DNA of 64,000 nt from Nonomuraea soli (lineage in GTDB: Bacteria; Actinomycetota; Actinomycetes; Streptosporangiales; Streptosporangiaceae). The notes under the pieces were generated by a model. That model saw nothing but the letters and a program-made list of their open reading frames with translations. It was not told the origin of the DNA and searched no databases. This document shows, in pieces, positions 7,861-16,961 of the stretch. Where the stretch lies: positions 480,915-544,914 of the forward strand of contig NZ_JACDUR010000007.1 of NCBI RefSeq assembly GCF_013761175.1. Reading direction: 5' to 3'. A program made the translations under genes and the position numbers. The stretch's first letter is position 1. Each line of letters starts with the position of its first letter.

Positions 7861-8970
7861 CTACAGGTTGCCCCTACGTTCCTGCTCGCGCTCGATGGCC
7901 TCGAACAGCGCCTTGAAGTTGCCCTTGCCGAAACCGAGCGAGCCGTGGCGCTCGATGAGCTCGAAGAAGACCGTCGGGCGGTCCTGGACCGGCTTGGTGA
8001 AGATCTGCAGCAGGTAGCCGTCCTCGTCGCGGTCGACGAGGATCTTGCGCTTCTTCAGCTCCTCGATCGGCGCGCGGACCTCGCCGATGCGCGCCCGCAG
8101 CTCGGGGTCGTCGTAGTAGGAGTCCGGCGTGTCCAGGAACTGCACGCCCGCCGCCCGCATGTGGTCGACGGTGGTGAGGATGTCGTTGGTCGCCAGCGCG
8201 ATGTGCTGCACGCCGGGGCCGCCGTAGAAGTCCAGGTACTCATCGATCTGCGACTTCTTCTTGCTGATCGCCGGCTCGTTGAGCGGGAACTTGACCTTGC
8301 GCGTGCCGTCCGCCACGACCTTCGACATCAGCGCGGAGTACTCCGTGGCGATGTCGTCGCCGACGAACTCGGCCATGTTCGTGAAGCCCATGACCCGCTG
8401 GTAGAACGCCACCCACTCGTCCATCTTGCCGAGCTCGACGTTGCCGACGCAGTGGTCGACGGCCTGGAACAGCCGGCCCGTCTTCGTCGCGGGCGCGGCC
8501 ACCAGCGGCTCGGCCGGCACGTAGCCGGGCAGGTAGACGCCGGTGTAGTTGGAGCGGTCGACCAGGGTGTGGCGCGTCTCGCCGTAGGCGGCGACGGCGG
8601 CCATGACGACCTTGCCGTTCTCGTCCTCCAGTGTGTACGGCTCGGCCAGCCCGCGGGCTCCCTGCGCGACGGCGTGGGCGTAGGCGGCCTCCACGTCCGG
8701 CACGTCGATGGCCAGGTCGATCACCCCGTCGCCGTGCTCGGCCACGTGCCGGGCCAGCCACGTGCCAGGACGGACCGACGAACGCAGCTCGAAGCGGGCG
8801 CCGCCCGAGGTCAGGACGTAGGCCACCTCCTCACGGCTGCCGTTCTCCGGGCCACGGTAGGCCACCAGCTTCATGCCGAAGGCGGTCGAGTAGTAGTGCG
8901 CGGCCTGCTTGGCATTGCCCACCGCGAAGACCACGGCGTCCATGCCGTTCACCGGAAAATTGTCGCTCAT
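7861..8970 (-). CDS. hpd: 4-hydroxyphenylpyruvate dioxygenase
   Basis: A 369-residue two-domain vicinal-oxygen-chelate enzyme that converts 4-hydroxyphenylpyruvate to homogentisate in tyrosine breakdown, using Fe(II) and O2. The iron ligands are visible as His173 (AVDHCVGN), His256 (GVQHIAL) and Glu337 (FFELIER), with the conserved C-terminal GFGKGNFKALFEAIE helix. The start at 8970 is preceded by GAGAG at the right distance; the open frame continues upstream into the divergent promoter and is not part of the gene. An Lrp/AsnC regulator is transcribed divergently 67 bases away and probably controls it. Other tyrosine-degradation genes are not next to it. Confidence 0.96.
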   Translation of the reverse strand: MSDNFPVNGMDAVVFAVGNAKQAAHYYSTAFGMKLVAYRGPENGSREEVAYVLTSGGARFELRSSVRPGTWLARHVAEHGDGVIDLAIDVPDVEAAYAHAVAQGARGLAEPYTLEDENGKVVMAAVAAYGETRHTLVDRSNYTGVYLPGYVPAEPLVAAPATKTGRLFQAVDHCVGNVELGKMDEWVAFYQRVMGFTNMAEFVGDDIATEYSALMSKVVADGTRKVKFPLNEPAISKKKSQIDEYLDFYGGPGVQHIALATNDILTTVDHMRAAGVQFLDTPDSYYDDPELRARIGEVRAPIEELKKRKILVDRDEDGYLLQIFTKPVQDRPTVFFELIERHGSLGFGKGNFKALFEAIEREQERRGNL

Positions 8971-8999
8971 AAGGGCCACTCTCGAATTCGATGGGCTTC

Positions 9000-9031
9000 T
9001 TGTGCAACAGTTACTTAAAACAGTGGACAAT
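9000..9031. promoter_or_regulatory. Candidate Lrp-type operator and -10 between hpd and its regulator
   Basis: Imperfect dyad TTGTGCAACAG (9000-9010) and CAGTGGACAA (9021-9030) around an AT-rich centre. GACAAT (9026-9031) lies six bases before the ATG at 9038 and would serve as -10 for a leaderless transcript. Confidence 0.4.
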
Positions 9032-9037
9032 GTGCCC

Positions 9038-9517
9038 ATGTCTATCGATGAGCTGGATGCCAGACTGCTCAATCTGCTTACCGTCGAGCCGCGCCTCGGA
9101 GTGCTGGAGTGTTCGCGGCGGCTGAACGTGGCGCGCGGGACGGTCCAGGCACGGCTCGACCGCATGATCGCGCGCGGGGTCGTCACCGGCTTCGGGCCCG
9201 ACGTGTCGCCGCAGGCGCTCGGCTACGGCGTCATGGCCTTCGTCACGATGGAGATCAAGCAGGTCGCGGGACACGATCCCGTCGCCGACCGGCTCGCGCT
9301 CATCCCCGAGGTGCTGGAGGTGCACACCATCACCGGTGGCTCCGACCTGCTGAGCCGCGTGGTCGCGCGCTCCAACTCCGACCTCCAGCGGGTCATCGAC
9401 CAGATCGTCGACGTCCAGGGAGTGGTGCGTACCTCTTCGGTCATCGCCCTCGACACGCCGGTGCCGTACCGTGTGTTGCCTCTTGTGGCTGACGTGCCGC
9501 GGCGCGGTTCGAGATAA
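9038..9517 (+). CDS. Lrp/AsnC family transcriptional regulator
   Basis: A 159-residue feast/famine regulator. The N-terminal AsnC-type HTH (about 2-50) reads DELDARLLNLL, then LNVARGTVQARLDRM. The C-terminal RAM ligand-binding domain (about 65-145) contains VLEVHTITGGSDLLSRVVARS. Such proteins assemble as octamers and respond to amino acids. Its divergent position next to hpd suggests it controls tyrosine catabolism. The start at 9038 has no Shine-Dalgarno but follows a GACAAT hexamer by six bases. The in-frame extension upstream runs back into the start of hpd and is rejected. Confidence 0.92.
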   Translation: MSIDELDARLLNLLTVEPRLGVLECSRRLNVARGTVQARLDRMIARGVVTGFGPDVSPQALGYGVMAFVTMEIKQVAGHDPVADRLALIPEVLEVHTITGGSDLLSRVVARSNSDLQRVIDQIVDVQGVVRTSSVIALDTPVPYRVLPLVADVPRRGSR

Positions 9518-9576
9518 AGCACCGTTACCAGTCGTTTATCCTTTCGCCACGTGGGAGCGATCGGGGGGATCGGATA

Positions 9577-11733
9577 GTGCGTTTGCGTTTGCCGAAGCGG
9601 CGTGTGTGGCGTTGGGTGCTCATCATCTCCGGGGCGGGGATCATCACCGTGGCCGGGCTGTTCGCCGTCGCCTGGGCCATGACGCCCATTCCGGACAGCA
9701 CGCAGAAGCAGGCCACCGCGCAGGGCTCGGTGATCTACTACAGAGACGGCAAGAGCGTGCTGGCCCGGCAGGGCGTCAACCGCAAGAACGTCACCCTCGA
9801 CACCGTGCCCACCCACGTGCGCGACGCGGTCATCGCCGCCGAGAACCGCTCCTTCTACACCGACAACGGCGTGTCCGTGAAGGACACCGCCAGGGCCGTG
9901 TGGTCCACGGTCAGCGGCCAGCAGCTGCAGGGCGGCTCGACCATCACCCAGCAGATGGTGCGCAACTATTACAGCGGGCTGTCGCAGGAACGTTCCATTA
10001 TGCGTAAGTTCAAGGAGATCCTGATCTCCTTGAAGGTCGATCAGTCCAAGTCCAAGGACTGGGTGCTGGAGCAGTACCTCAACACGATCTACTACGGACG
10101 CGGCGCCAACGGCGTCCAGGCCGCCGCCCAGGCCTACTTCGGCAAGGACGTCGGCAAGCTGTCGATCTCGGAAGGCGCCTACCTGGCCGCCGTGATCCAG
10201 CAGCCCAGCCGTTTCGCCGCACCCGCCGGCGCCGACCTCGACGCCGCCAAGGCCCGCTGGCAGTCGGTCGTCGACGCCATGGCCCAGACCGGCGCGCTCA
10301 CCGCCGACCAGGCGCGGCAGCAGGTGTTCCCCACGCTCATCAAGCCCAAGAACGTCTTCGAGCTCAAGGGCCAGGGCCAGGTCATGGTCGACCAGGTCAA
10401 GGAGGAGCTCAACCGCCGCGGCTACACCGACGAGGAGATCAACACCGGCGGGCTGAAGATCGTCACGACCTTCGACAAGAAGCTCATGGCCGCCGCCCAG
10501 CGCGCCGTCACCTCGATCATGCCCGCCGACACGCCCAAGAAGGTCCGCACCGGCCTCGCCGCCGTCGACCCCACCACCGGCGAAGTCGTCGCCTTCTACG
10601 GCGGCGGCAAGCCGGGCCAGTCGTGGGACAACGCCTTCAAGGCCAAGGTCCAGGCGGGCTCCACCTTCAAGGCCTACACGCTCGCCGCCGCGCTCGAGAA
10701 CGGCGTCAAGCTCTCCGACCGCTTCGACGGCAACTCGCCCATGCGGGTCGCCAGCACGCCCATCAAGAACTCCGGCGGCGCCTCCTACGGCCAGGTCAGC
10801 CTCCTGCGCGCCACCCAGAGCTCCGTCAACACCGCCTACGTCGCCATCGGCCAGCAGATCGGCCTCGACAAGGTCGTCAAGACCGCGGAGGACGCCGGCA
10901 TCCCCGCCGAACAGCTCGGCCCGCACGCCTCCGCCGCCACCCTGCCGCTCGGCGTCGCCTCCATCAGCGCCGTGCAGAACGCCTCCGGCTTCGGCACCTT
11001 CGCCAACGGCGGCGTCCACGTCGAAGCGCACGTGGTCAAGTCCGTGACCGACGCGGAGGGCAAGAAGGAGACGATCAAGCCGGTCACCGCCACCGTCGTC
11101 TCCAAGCAGGCCGCCGCCGACACCACCTACGCGCTCGAGCAGGTCGTCCGCGGCGGCACCGGCACCGCCGCCCGCCTCTGGGACCGTCCCGTCGCCGGCA
11201 AGACCGGCACCACCGACGCGTCGGCCTCCGCCTGGTTCACCGGCTACACCCCGCAGCTGTCGACCGCGGTCAACCTGTTCCGCGACGACAACAAGACCGT
11301 CGTGGTCGGGGGCAGCGAGCAGTACGGCGGGTCGCTGCCGGCGCAGATCTGGCGCTCCTTCATGAGCGAGGCCATGGAGGGCAAGCCGGTCATGGAGTTC
11401 CCGGAGCCTTCCGATTACGGCTACAGCTACAGCACGCCGCAGGAGGACCAGAACACCGACGAGGGCGACGGGCTCTCCGACGACTTCTTCGACGACGAGG
11501 GGGACGACGACTGGGACTCCGACACCACGGAGACCACCCCCATCGTCCCCGACCCCGAACAGGACCAGGGCGGCGGCCAGGGCCAAGGCCAGGACACCGG
11601 CCAGGACCAGGACCAGGGTGGCGGCCAGGACCAGGGCCACGGCCAGGGGCAGGACCAGGACCAGGGGCAGGGCGGCGACGAGTCCGAGTCCACGCCCGCC
11701 GTACAGGACACTCAGAGCACCCCGTCCGGCTAG
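9577..11733 (+). CDS. Class A penicillin-binding protein (transglycosylase/transpeptidase)
   Basis: A 718-residue bifunctional peptidoglycan synthase. It has a short cytoplasmic basic N-terminus and a membrane anchor at about 12-34. The GT51 transglycosylase domain has Glu89 in AAENRSFY and GGSTITQQ at 119-126. The transpeptidase domain has S362TFK, S416VN and K542TGT. It polymerises lipid II and cross-links stem peptides outside the membrane. The last 110 residues are an acidic, then Gln/Gly/Asp-rich low-complexity tail made of short GQ and DQ repeats, which may reach into the wall. The GTG at 9577 follows a GGGGGGAT Shine-Dalgarno. It is smaller than PonA-type enzymes with PASTA repeats. 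Confidence 0.95.
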   Translation: MRLRLPKRRVWRWVLIISGAGIITVAGLFAVAWAMTPIPDSTQKQATAQGSVIYYRDGKSVLARQGVNRKNVTLDTVPTHVRDAVIAAENRSFYTDNGVSVKDTARAVWSTVSGQQLQGGSTITQQMVRNYYSGLSQERSIMRKFKEILISLKVDQSKSKDWVLEQYLNTIYYGRGANGVQAAAQAYFGKDVGKLSISEGAYLAAVIQQPSRFAAPAGADLDAAKARWQSVVDAMAQTGALTADQARQQVFPTLIKPKNVFELKGQGQVMVDQVKEELNRRGYTDEEINTGGLKIVTTFDKKLMAAAQRAVTSIMPADTPKKVRTGLAAVDPTTGEVVAFYGGGKPGQSWDNAFKAKVQAGSTFKAYTLAAALENGVKLSDRFDGNSPMRVASTPIKNSGGASYGQVSLLRATQSSVNTAYVAIGQQIGLDKVVKTAEDAGIPAEQLGPHASAATLPLGVASISAVQNASGFGTFANGGVHVEAHVVKSVTDAEGKKETIKPVTATVVSKQAAADTTYALEQVVRGGTGTAARLWDRPVAGKTGTTDASASAWFTGYTPQLSTAVNLFRDDNKTVVVGGSEQYGGSLPAQIWRSFMSEAMEGKPVMEFPEPSDYGYSYSTPQEDQNTDEGDGLSDDFFDDEGDDDWDSDTTETTPIVPDPEQDQGGGQGQGQDTGQDQDQGGGQDQGHGQGQDQDQGQGGDESESTPAVQDTQSTPSG

Positions 11734-11902
11734 CCCGGCTCAGGGGCGGTTGAGGAAGGTGAGGACGGCCAGCACGCGGCGGTTGAGCGGAGCGTTCTCG
11801 CCGCCGACACCCCGCTCGTCCCCCTCCGCATCCGCAGCCGGCCCACCGTCAAGCGGGGCAACTACGCCGGGCTCGTGGTGTTCACCATGGAGACGGCGAT
11901 GA

Positions 11903-13843
11903 TCAGTGCTCCGCGAGCTGAGCACGGAGGTCGGCGGGTGTGGTGACGGGCAGGCGGCAGGCGAAGTCACGGCAGACGTAGGCCGCCGGGGCACCCCCGA
12001 TCAGCCCCCGCCCCTCCAGCAACGGCACCTTGCCGTCCCCGGCGGCCACCACCAGCGGCACGTCGGCCAGGAACGCGGCACGTTGCAGAGCCCGGGTCCG
12101 CGGGTCGTCGAGTGGCCCGCTGATGGCCACCTCCACCGGCCCCGCCAGGGCGGCGCGGGCGGCGGCCAGGCCCCAGCCGGCGAAGCGGGCGTGCCCGCGG
12201 GCCAGCACCGACACCGTCGCGAGCGCGGTGAGGGCGGCCTCGCGGTGCCGGGACGAGCCGGTGAGGGCCGCGTACGACAGCAGCGCGGCGGCGGCCGCGT
12301 ACTGTCCCGAGGGCGTGGCGTTGTCGGTCGGGTCCTGCGGCCGCTGGAACAGGGTCTCGGCGTCGTCGGCGGTGTCGTAGAAGCCGCCGGTGCCGTCGGG
12401 GAAACGTTCGAGGATCTGCTCCAGCATGTCGCCGGCCAGCTCGAACCAGCGTGCGCGCCCGGTCACGCCGTACAGCGCGATCAGGCCTTCTGCCACGTCG
12501 GCGTAGTCTTCGAGCACTCCGGCGTTCGTGCCGACGCGTCCGTCGCGTGAGGTCCTGCGCAGGCGGCCGTCGACCAGGTGCGTCCCGGCGAGCAGCACGG
12601 CGGCCCGCTCGGCGGCCTCGACCAGGTCGGGCCGCTCGAAGATCAGCCCGGTCTCGGCGAGCGCCGCGATGGCCAGGCCGTTCCAGGCGGCCACCACCTT
12701 GTCGTCGCGGCCGGGCCGTACCCTCCGCGCCCGGGCGGCCAGCAGGGCGGCGCGCACCCGCTCGAACCGCTCCTGGTCGCCGGGGTCGTCGAGGAGCTGC
12801 AGCACCGAGGTGCCGTGCTCGAACGTGCCCGTGACCTCGAACAGCTCCGCCGCCCACGCGGCGTCGTCGCCGAGCACCTCGCCCAGCTGCTCGGGGGTCC
12901 AGACGTAGAACCTGCCCTCCTCGCCCTCGCTGTCGGCGTCGAGCGCGGAGGCGAAGCCGCCCTCGGGCGTGAGCATCTCGCGCAGCAGCCAGTCGGCCGT
13001 CTCCAGGGCGATCCGCCTGGCCAGCGGCGTGCCCGTCGCCTTCCACCAGTGGGTGTAGACGCGCAGCAGCAGGGCGTTGTCGTAGAGCATCTTCTCGAAG
13101 TGGGGCACGACCCACTGGGCGTCGACGCTGTAGCGGGCGAAGCCGCCGCCCAGCTGGTCGTACAGGCCGCCGCGGGCCATGCGCTCCAGCGTGTGGCCGC
13201 TCATCTCGTGCTCGCCGCAGCGCAGCAGGAACTCCAGCGCCATCGACGGCGGGAACTTGGGCGCGCCGCCGAAACCGCCGTGGACGGGGTCGAAGGTGGA
13301 TCGCAGGTTCTGTACGGCGGCCGCGAGCGTCTCCTCCGTCGGGGCGGGGCCCTTGGGCAGGGCCGTGTTCTCGTTGAGCGCCTCGACGATCTTCGATCCC
13401 TGCTGCAGCACCGCCTCGCGGTCGCCCGTCCAGGCGTTGTGCACCCCCGCCAGCAGCCGCTGGAACTGCTCGCGGGGGAAGTAGGTGCCGCAGTAGAAGG
13501 GGTGGCCGCCGGGCGTGGCGAAGACGGTCATCGGCCAGCCGCCGTGCTGGGTCATCGCCTGCGTGGCGTTCATGTAGACGGCGTCGACGTCGGGCCGCTC
13601 CTCGCGGTCGACCTTGACGTTGACGAAGGAGGAGTTCATCAGCTCGGCGGTGCGCTCGTCCTCGAAGGACTCGTGGGCCATGACGTGACACCAGTGGCAG
13701 GCGGAGTAGCCCACGCTGATCAGCAGCGGCACGTCGCGCCGCCGGGCCTCGTCGAAGGCCTCCTCACCCCACTCGAACCAGTCGACGGGGTTGTCGGCGT
13801 GCTGGAGGAGATAGGGGCTCGTCGCATGCTGCAGCCGGTTCAC
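11903..13843 (-). CDS. YyaL/DUF255 thioredoxin-domain protein (spermatogenesis-associated 20 family)
   Basis: A 646-residue protein. The N-terminal thioredoxin-like DUF255 domain (about 1-165) begins with the highly conserved NRLQHATSPYLLQHADNPVDW region and carries the CxxC motif C49HWC52. Residues 180-560 form an alpha/alpha six-barrel like that of N-acylglucosamine 2-epimerases and mannosyl hydrolases. Length and order match the bacterial YyaL family, whose function is not settled; redox or nucleotide-sugar roles have been proposed. There is no signal peptide. The gene stands alone, facing the PBP gene. Confidence 0.93.
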   Translation of the reverse strand: MNRLQHATSPYLLQHADNPVDWFEWGEEAFDEARRRDVPLLISVGYSACHWCHVMAHESFEDERTAELMNSSFVNVKVDREERPDVDAVYMNATQAMTQHGGWPMTVFATPGGHPFYCGTYFPREQFQRLLAGVHNAWTGDREAVLQQGSKIVEALNENTALPKGPAPTEETLAAAVQNLRSTFDPVHGGFGGAPKFPPSMALEFLLRCGEHEMSGHTLERMARGGLYDQLGGGFARYSVDAQWVVPHFEKMLYDNALLLRVYTHWWKATGTPLARRIALETADWLLREMLTPEGGFASALDADSEGEEGRFYVWTPEQLGEVLGDDAAWAAELFEVTGTFEHGTSVLQLLDDPGDQERFERVRAALLAARARRVRPGRDDKVVAAWNGLAIAALAETGLIFERPDLVEAAERAAVLLAGTHLVDGRLRRTSRDGRVGTNAGVLEDYADVAEGLIALYGVTGRARWFELAGDMLEQILERFPDGTGGFYDTADDAETLFQRPQDPTDNATPSGQYAAAAALLSYAALTGSSRHREAALTALATVSVLARGHARFAGWGLAAARAALAGPVEVAISGPLDDPRTRALQRAAFLADVPLVVAAGDGKVPLLEGRGLIGGAPAAYVCRDFACRLPVTTPADLRAQLAEH

Positions 13844-13899
13844 CCGTCCAGCTTAGGACGGCTCGCCGTGGTCTTCGGCGGGGCGTAGGCTCGCTGGCT

Positions 13900-15081
13900 G
13901 TGGACCTCGAATTCGTCTGCTCCTACTCCGAACGCGCCGCCCCCGATCTGACCCGCCGCGACATCGCGCGCGCGTTGCTGGCCGTTCCCTCAGGCGTGGC
14001 GCTGGTCGCCCTGCCCGACCTGCGCCGGGAGATGTTCGCGGCGGGGAATCCGATGACGCTGGTCTTCTGGGAGTCGGCCAAGCAGACTTTGAGCGCCATC
14101 GAGTCGGGCCAGGCGACCGTGGGCGACGTGCAGCGCTGGCTGGAGTCCACCGGCACCGAGCCGATCCTGCTCACCTCCGGCTACTTCCTGTGGCCGGAGG
14201 AGGACGAGCGCGGGCCGGTGGCCGAGGAGATGTACGTCAGGCTCGTCGGTTTCCTGGAGGAGCGGGTCGAGGCGGGTGACGTCGACCCCGACGCGCTGGC
14301 CGCGGGCGATCCGGCGGCCAGGCGGGCCTACGAGGAGCTGCAGGAACGCTGGCTGAACAATCCGCTGCCCGACGGCCGGGTGCCGGGGTTCGCGGTCAGC
14401 GACGAGCAGGACGAGGAGCTGTTCGCCGCCTGGGACGAACAGGAGGAGCTGGCGCTGAGCGAGCTCCACCGCGTCCTGGCCGAGCTGCCCAAGCAGCCGG
14501 AGCTGCCTCCCGCGGCCCTGCGGGCGGCGTGCGCGCAGTTGCGCGAGGTGCTCGACTTCCCCGGCTACCCGGGCAGCGTGCTGCGGGCCTGCGCGGGTTT
14601 CGACGACCGCGCGATGCCCGACGACGACCAGGAGTTGTGGCTGACGGTCGCGGCGGGCATCGCCGGACCGATCTCCGACCTGCCGGAGGCGGCCGACGAC
14701 CCCGAGGAGTTCGCCGATCTCGACGGCGAGCTCAGCCACGAGGACCAGGCGCTGGCGGCGCTCTGCTCCATCCAGCACGCCGACTGGCTGGCCACCGTGG
14801 CGTCGCTGGCGCGCACGGGGCCGGGCGCCCTGGCCTCACCCGAGCACATCGCCAGGCTGGTGGGCGAGTCCGAGGAGATCGTCGACCCCGATGACCTTTC
14901 GGAGCTCGCGGAGCTCGACGAGTTCGCCGACGAGCCCGAGGACACCGAGCTGCTGTTCTCGACGGTCGTCGACCTGTGGCGCTACCTGGGTGTGGTCGAC
15001 GAGTCCGACCTGCTGACGCCGCTCGGCTGGTGGGGGCTGCCCAGGGCGCTGGAGCGCGCCTGGTCGGCTCCCGGCGACTGA
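13900..15081 (+). CDS. Acidic protein of unknown function
   Basis: A 393-residue soluble protein that is strongly acidic, with long Glu/Asp-rich stretches around residues 95-130, 165-185 and 265-350. No signal peptide, membrane segment or recognised catalytic motif is visible. The GTG at 13900 follows TAGGCT by eight bases and lacks a Shine-Dalgarno, so it may be leaderless. Codon use is typical of the region, supporting a real gene. Its last 100 bases overlap the 3' end of the convergent MMPL gene. I do not recognise the family. Confidence 0.8.
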   Translation: MDLEFVCSYSERAAPDLTRRDIARALLAVPSGVALVALPDLRREMFAAGNPMTLVFWESAKQTLSAIESGQATVGDVQRWLESTGTEPILLTSGYFLWPEEDERGPVAEEMYVRLVGFLEERVEAGDVDPDALAAGDPAARRAYEELQERWLNNPLPDGRVPGFAVSDEQDEELFAAWDEQEELALSELHRVLAELPKQPELPPAALRAACAQLREVLDFPGYPGSVLRACAGFDDRAMPDDDQELWLTVAAGIAGPISDLPEAADDPEEFADLDGELSHEDQALAALCSIQHADWLATVASLARTGPGALASPEHIARLVGESEEIVDPDDLSELAELDEFADEPEDTELLFSTVVDLWRYLGVVDESDLLTPLGWWGLPRALERAWSAPGD

Positions 15082-16883
15082 CGTCCGCGGCCGAAGGGCC
15101 ACCACCAGTTCCAGCGGCCCATCACCGCCACCATGGCGGGCATGAGCAGGGCTCTGATCACGGTGGCGTCGAGCAGGATGCCGATGCCCAGCGCCGTCGC
15201 GAACAGCTTGACCTGCAGGATCGGCGCGGCGGCCAGCGACAGGAAGGCGAGGAAGAGCACGAGCGCGGCGCTGGTGACGAGCCGTCCGGTACGGCCCAGC
15301 CCTTCGGTGACGGCTGCCGTGGTCGAGCCGGTGCGGTCGTACTCCTCGCGCATCCTGGCCAGGATGAACACCTCGTAGTCCATGGTCAGGCCGTACAGGA
15401 AGGCGAAGATCAGCAGGGGCAGGAAGTTGTCGATCGCGCCCAGGCCGTCGATGCCCCAGATCATCGCCGAGCCGTACCCCTGCTGCCAGATCAGGACGGT
15501 CGCGCCGATCGCGGCGGCCAGCGAGAGCAGGTTGAGCACGATCGCCTTGGCCGCCAGCACGATCGAGCGGAACGCGCGGGCGAGCACGCAGAAGGTGATC
15601 AGCATGATCAGGCCGAGCATCAGCGGCAGGTTGCCGTAGACCACGTCGTTGAACTCGAGGTCGGCGGCGAGCGGGCCGCCCACGCGGGTGTCCTGCGGCG
15701 CCTGGGCCACGATGCGCTTCACGATGGCGGGGTCCTCCGTCTCGGGGATCACCGTGATCAGCCCGGGAGCGGGGGAGAAGGCCGTGTGCACGCCCTCGAT
15801 GGCGCGGAAGGGCGCGGGATCGGGGCCGAGCACCTGGACGGGGACGAGCGCGCCCGCCGGCATGCCGTCCTGGCGAAGTTCGGCCAGCGCCTCGTAGGCG
15901 GGCCCGCTCTTGGCGAGCGCGTCGCTGGCCGGCTCGCCCAGCTTCAGCCCGAGAGCTCCGGCGCCCAGGGCCAGCAGGAGCGCGGCGGAGCCGGTCAGGG
16001 CGATCCACCGATGCCGGACGACGCCGCCGGCCCACGCGGCCCAGCGGCGCCCCACGGGGTCGCGGCGCCGCCGGTCCAGGCGCGGGCCGACGGTGTCGAG
16101 CAGGATGGGCAGCAGGGTCACCACGGCCAGCATCGCGATCAGCGGGATGAGCATGCCGCCGACGCCCACGCTGCGCAGGAAGGCCACGGGCAGGACGACC
16201 ATGGCGATCAGGCCGATGGCCACGGTGGCGGCGCTCAGCACGACGGCGCGTCCCGCCGAGGCCATGGCGCGCCGTACGTCGTGGTTCTCCTCGCGCCAGC
16301 GGGTGATCAGCAGCAGGGAGTAGTCGATCGCCACGCCCAGCCCGACCAGGCCGATGATGAACTGCACGAACATGCTGACCTCGGTGACGGTGGTCAGCCC
16401 GTAGACGGCCAGGAACGACACCAGGATCGCCACCGCGGCCACCACCAGGGGCACCAGGGCCAGCAGTGAGCCGAAGACGAACGCCAGCACGACCAGCGCG
16501 CCGCCCGCCCCGATGGCCAGCTCCACGGCCAGGCTGAGCCCTTCGCCGCCGCCCTCGGGTTCCAGCGGCTCCAGGCCGGTGGCGCCGTCGGGGACGTTGT
16601 CGTCGTCGTGGGGATACAGGAGCCGGTAGCCGTCGGCGTCGATCACCCTGCCCAGGTGCTCGACCTGCTGCCCCTCCTTGACGACCACGGGTGTGCCCCG
16701 GATGCCGTAACGGTCCGCGATCTCCCTGTTGGTCTCGTAGGCCGGATGGCCCGGCGCGCCGAAGTCCATGGTCATGCGCTCTTCGAGGCCGGTGACGGCG
16801 AAGCCGCCGGCGACGGCCAGGGCCAGCCAGGCGAGCACGATGGCGAGTTTGTGGCGTAACACGAAGTCGGTGAACATGGCCAC
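14982..16883 (-). CDS. MMPL family membrane transporter
   Basis: A 633-residue RND-superfamily protein with the MMPL layout. TM1 is at about 12-30, followed by an extracytoplasmic domain and a bundle of five helices (about 120-270) with GLGVAIDYSLLLITRWREE. The second half repeats this, with GLTMDYEVFILARMREEY near 500. The Asp-Tyr pairs in both halves are the proton-relay residues. Such proteins export lipids, drugs or siderophores using the proton gradient. GTG (16883) or the ATG six bases inside could be the start. The C-terminal tail after WWWPFGRGR is non-hydrophobic and lies opposite the end of the acidic-protein gene. It is divergent from a two-component system that probably regulates it. 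Confidence 0.92.
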   Translation of the reverse strand: MAMFTDFVLRHKLAIVLAWLALAVAGGFAVTGLEERMTMDFGAPGHPAYETNREIADRYGIRGTPVVVKEGQQVEHLGRVIDADGYRLLYPHDDDNVPDGATGLEPLEPEGGGEGLSLAVELAIGAGGALVVLAFVFGSLLALVPLVVAAVAILVSFLAVYGLTTVTEVSMFVQFIIGLVGLGVAIDYSLLLITRWREENHDVRRAMASAGRAVVLSAATVAIGLIAMVVLPVAFLRSVGVGGMLIPLIAMLAVVTLLPILLDTVGPRLDRRRRDPVGRRWAAWAGGVVRHRWIALTGSAALLLALGAGALGLKLGEPASDALAKSGPAYEALAELRQDGMPAGALVPVQVLGPDPAPFRAIEGVHTAFSPAPGLITVIPETEDPAIVKRIVAQAPQDTRVGGPLAADLEFNDVVYGNLPLMLGLIMLITFCVLARAFRSIVLAAKAIVLNLLSLAAAIGATVLIWQQGYGSAMIWGIDGLGAIDNFLPLLIFAFLYGLTMDYEVFILARMREEYDRTGSTTAAVTEGLGRTGRLVTSAALVLFLAFLSLAAAPILQVKLFATALGIGILLDATVIRALLMPAMVAVMGRWNWWWPFGRGRQSPGADQARSSALGSPHQPSGVSRSDSSTTPR

Positions 16884-16920
16884 CAGTGCAGCGCCGGGTT
16901 CTGCGAGCGCTGTCCGGGCA

Positions 16921-16941
16921 CTCTGAGAGTTCTCTAAGAAC
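16921..16941 (+). promoter_or_regulatory. Direct repeat, likely response-regulator box
   Basis: CTCTGAGA (16921-16928) and CTCTAAGA (16932-16939) repeat with an 11-base period, and GTTCT-CTA-AGAAC forms a small dyad at 16929-16941. The pair lies between the divergent MMPL and response-regulator genes. Spacing of one helical turn is typical of OmpR-family binding sites. Confidence 0.5.
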
Positions 16942-16961
16942 GATCCACCAGACTCTTCGGT

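Noticed and set aside
11734..11902. Short coding-like pieces on both strands between the PBP and YyaL genes (a minus frame ending in LNRRVLAVLTFLNRP and a plus frame with GNYAGLVVFTMETAMI)
   Set aside because: Each is under 60 codons without a start or ribosome-binding site and neither can be tied to a family; they may be worn-out gene remnants but the evidence is too weak to annotate.
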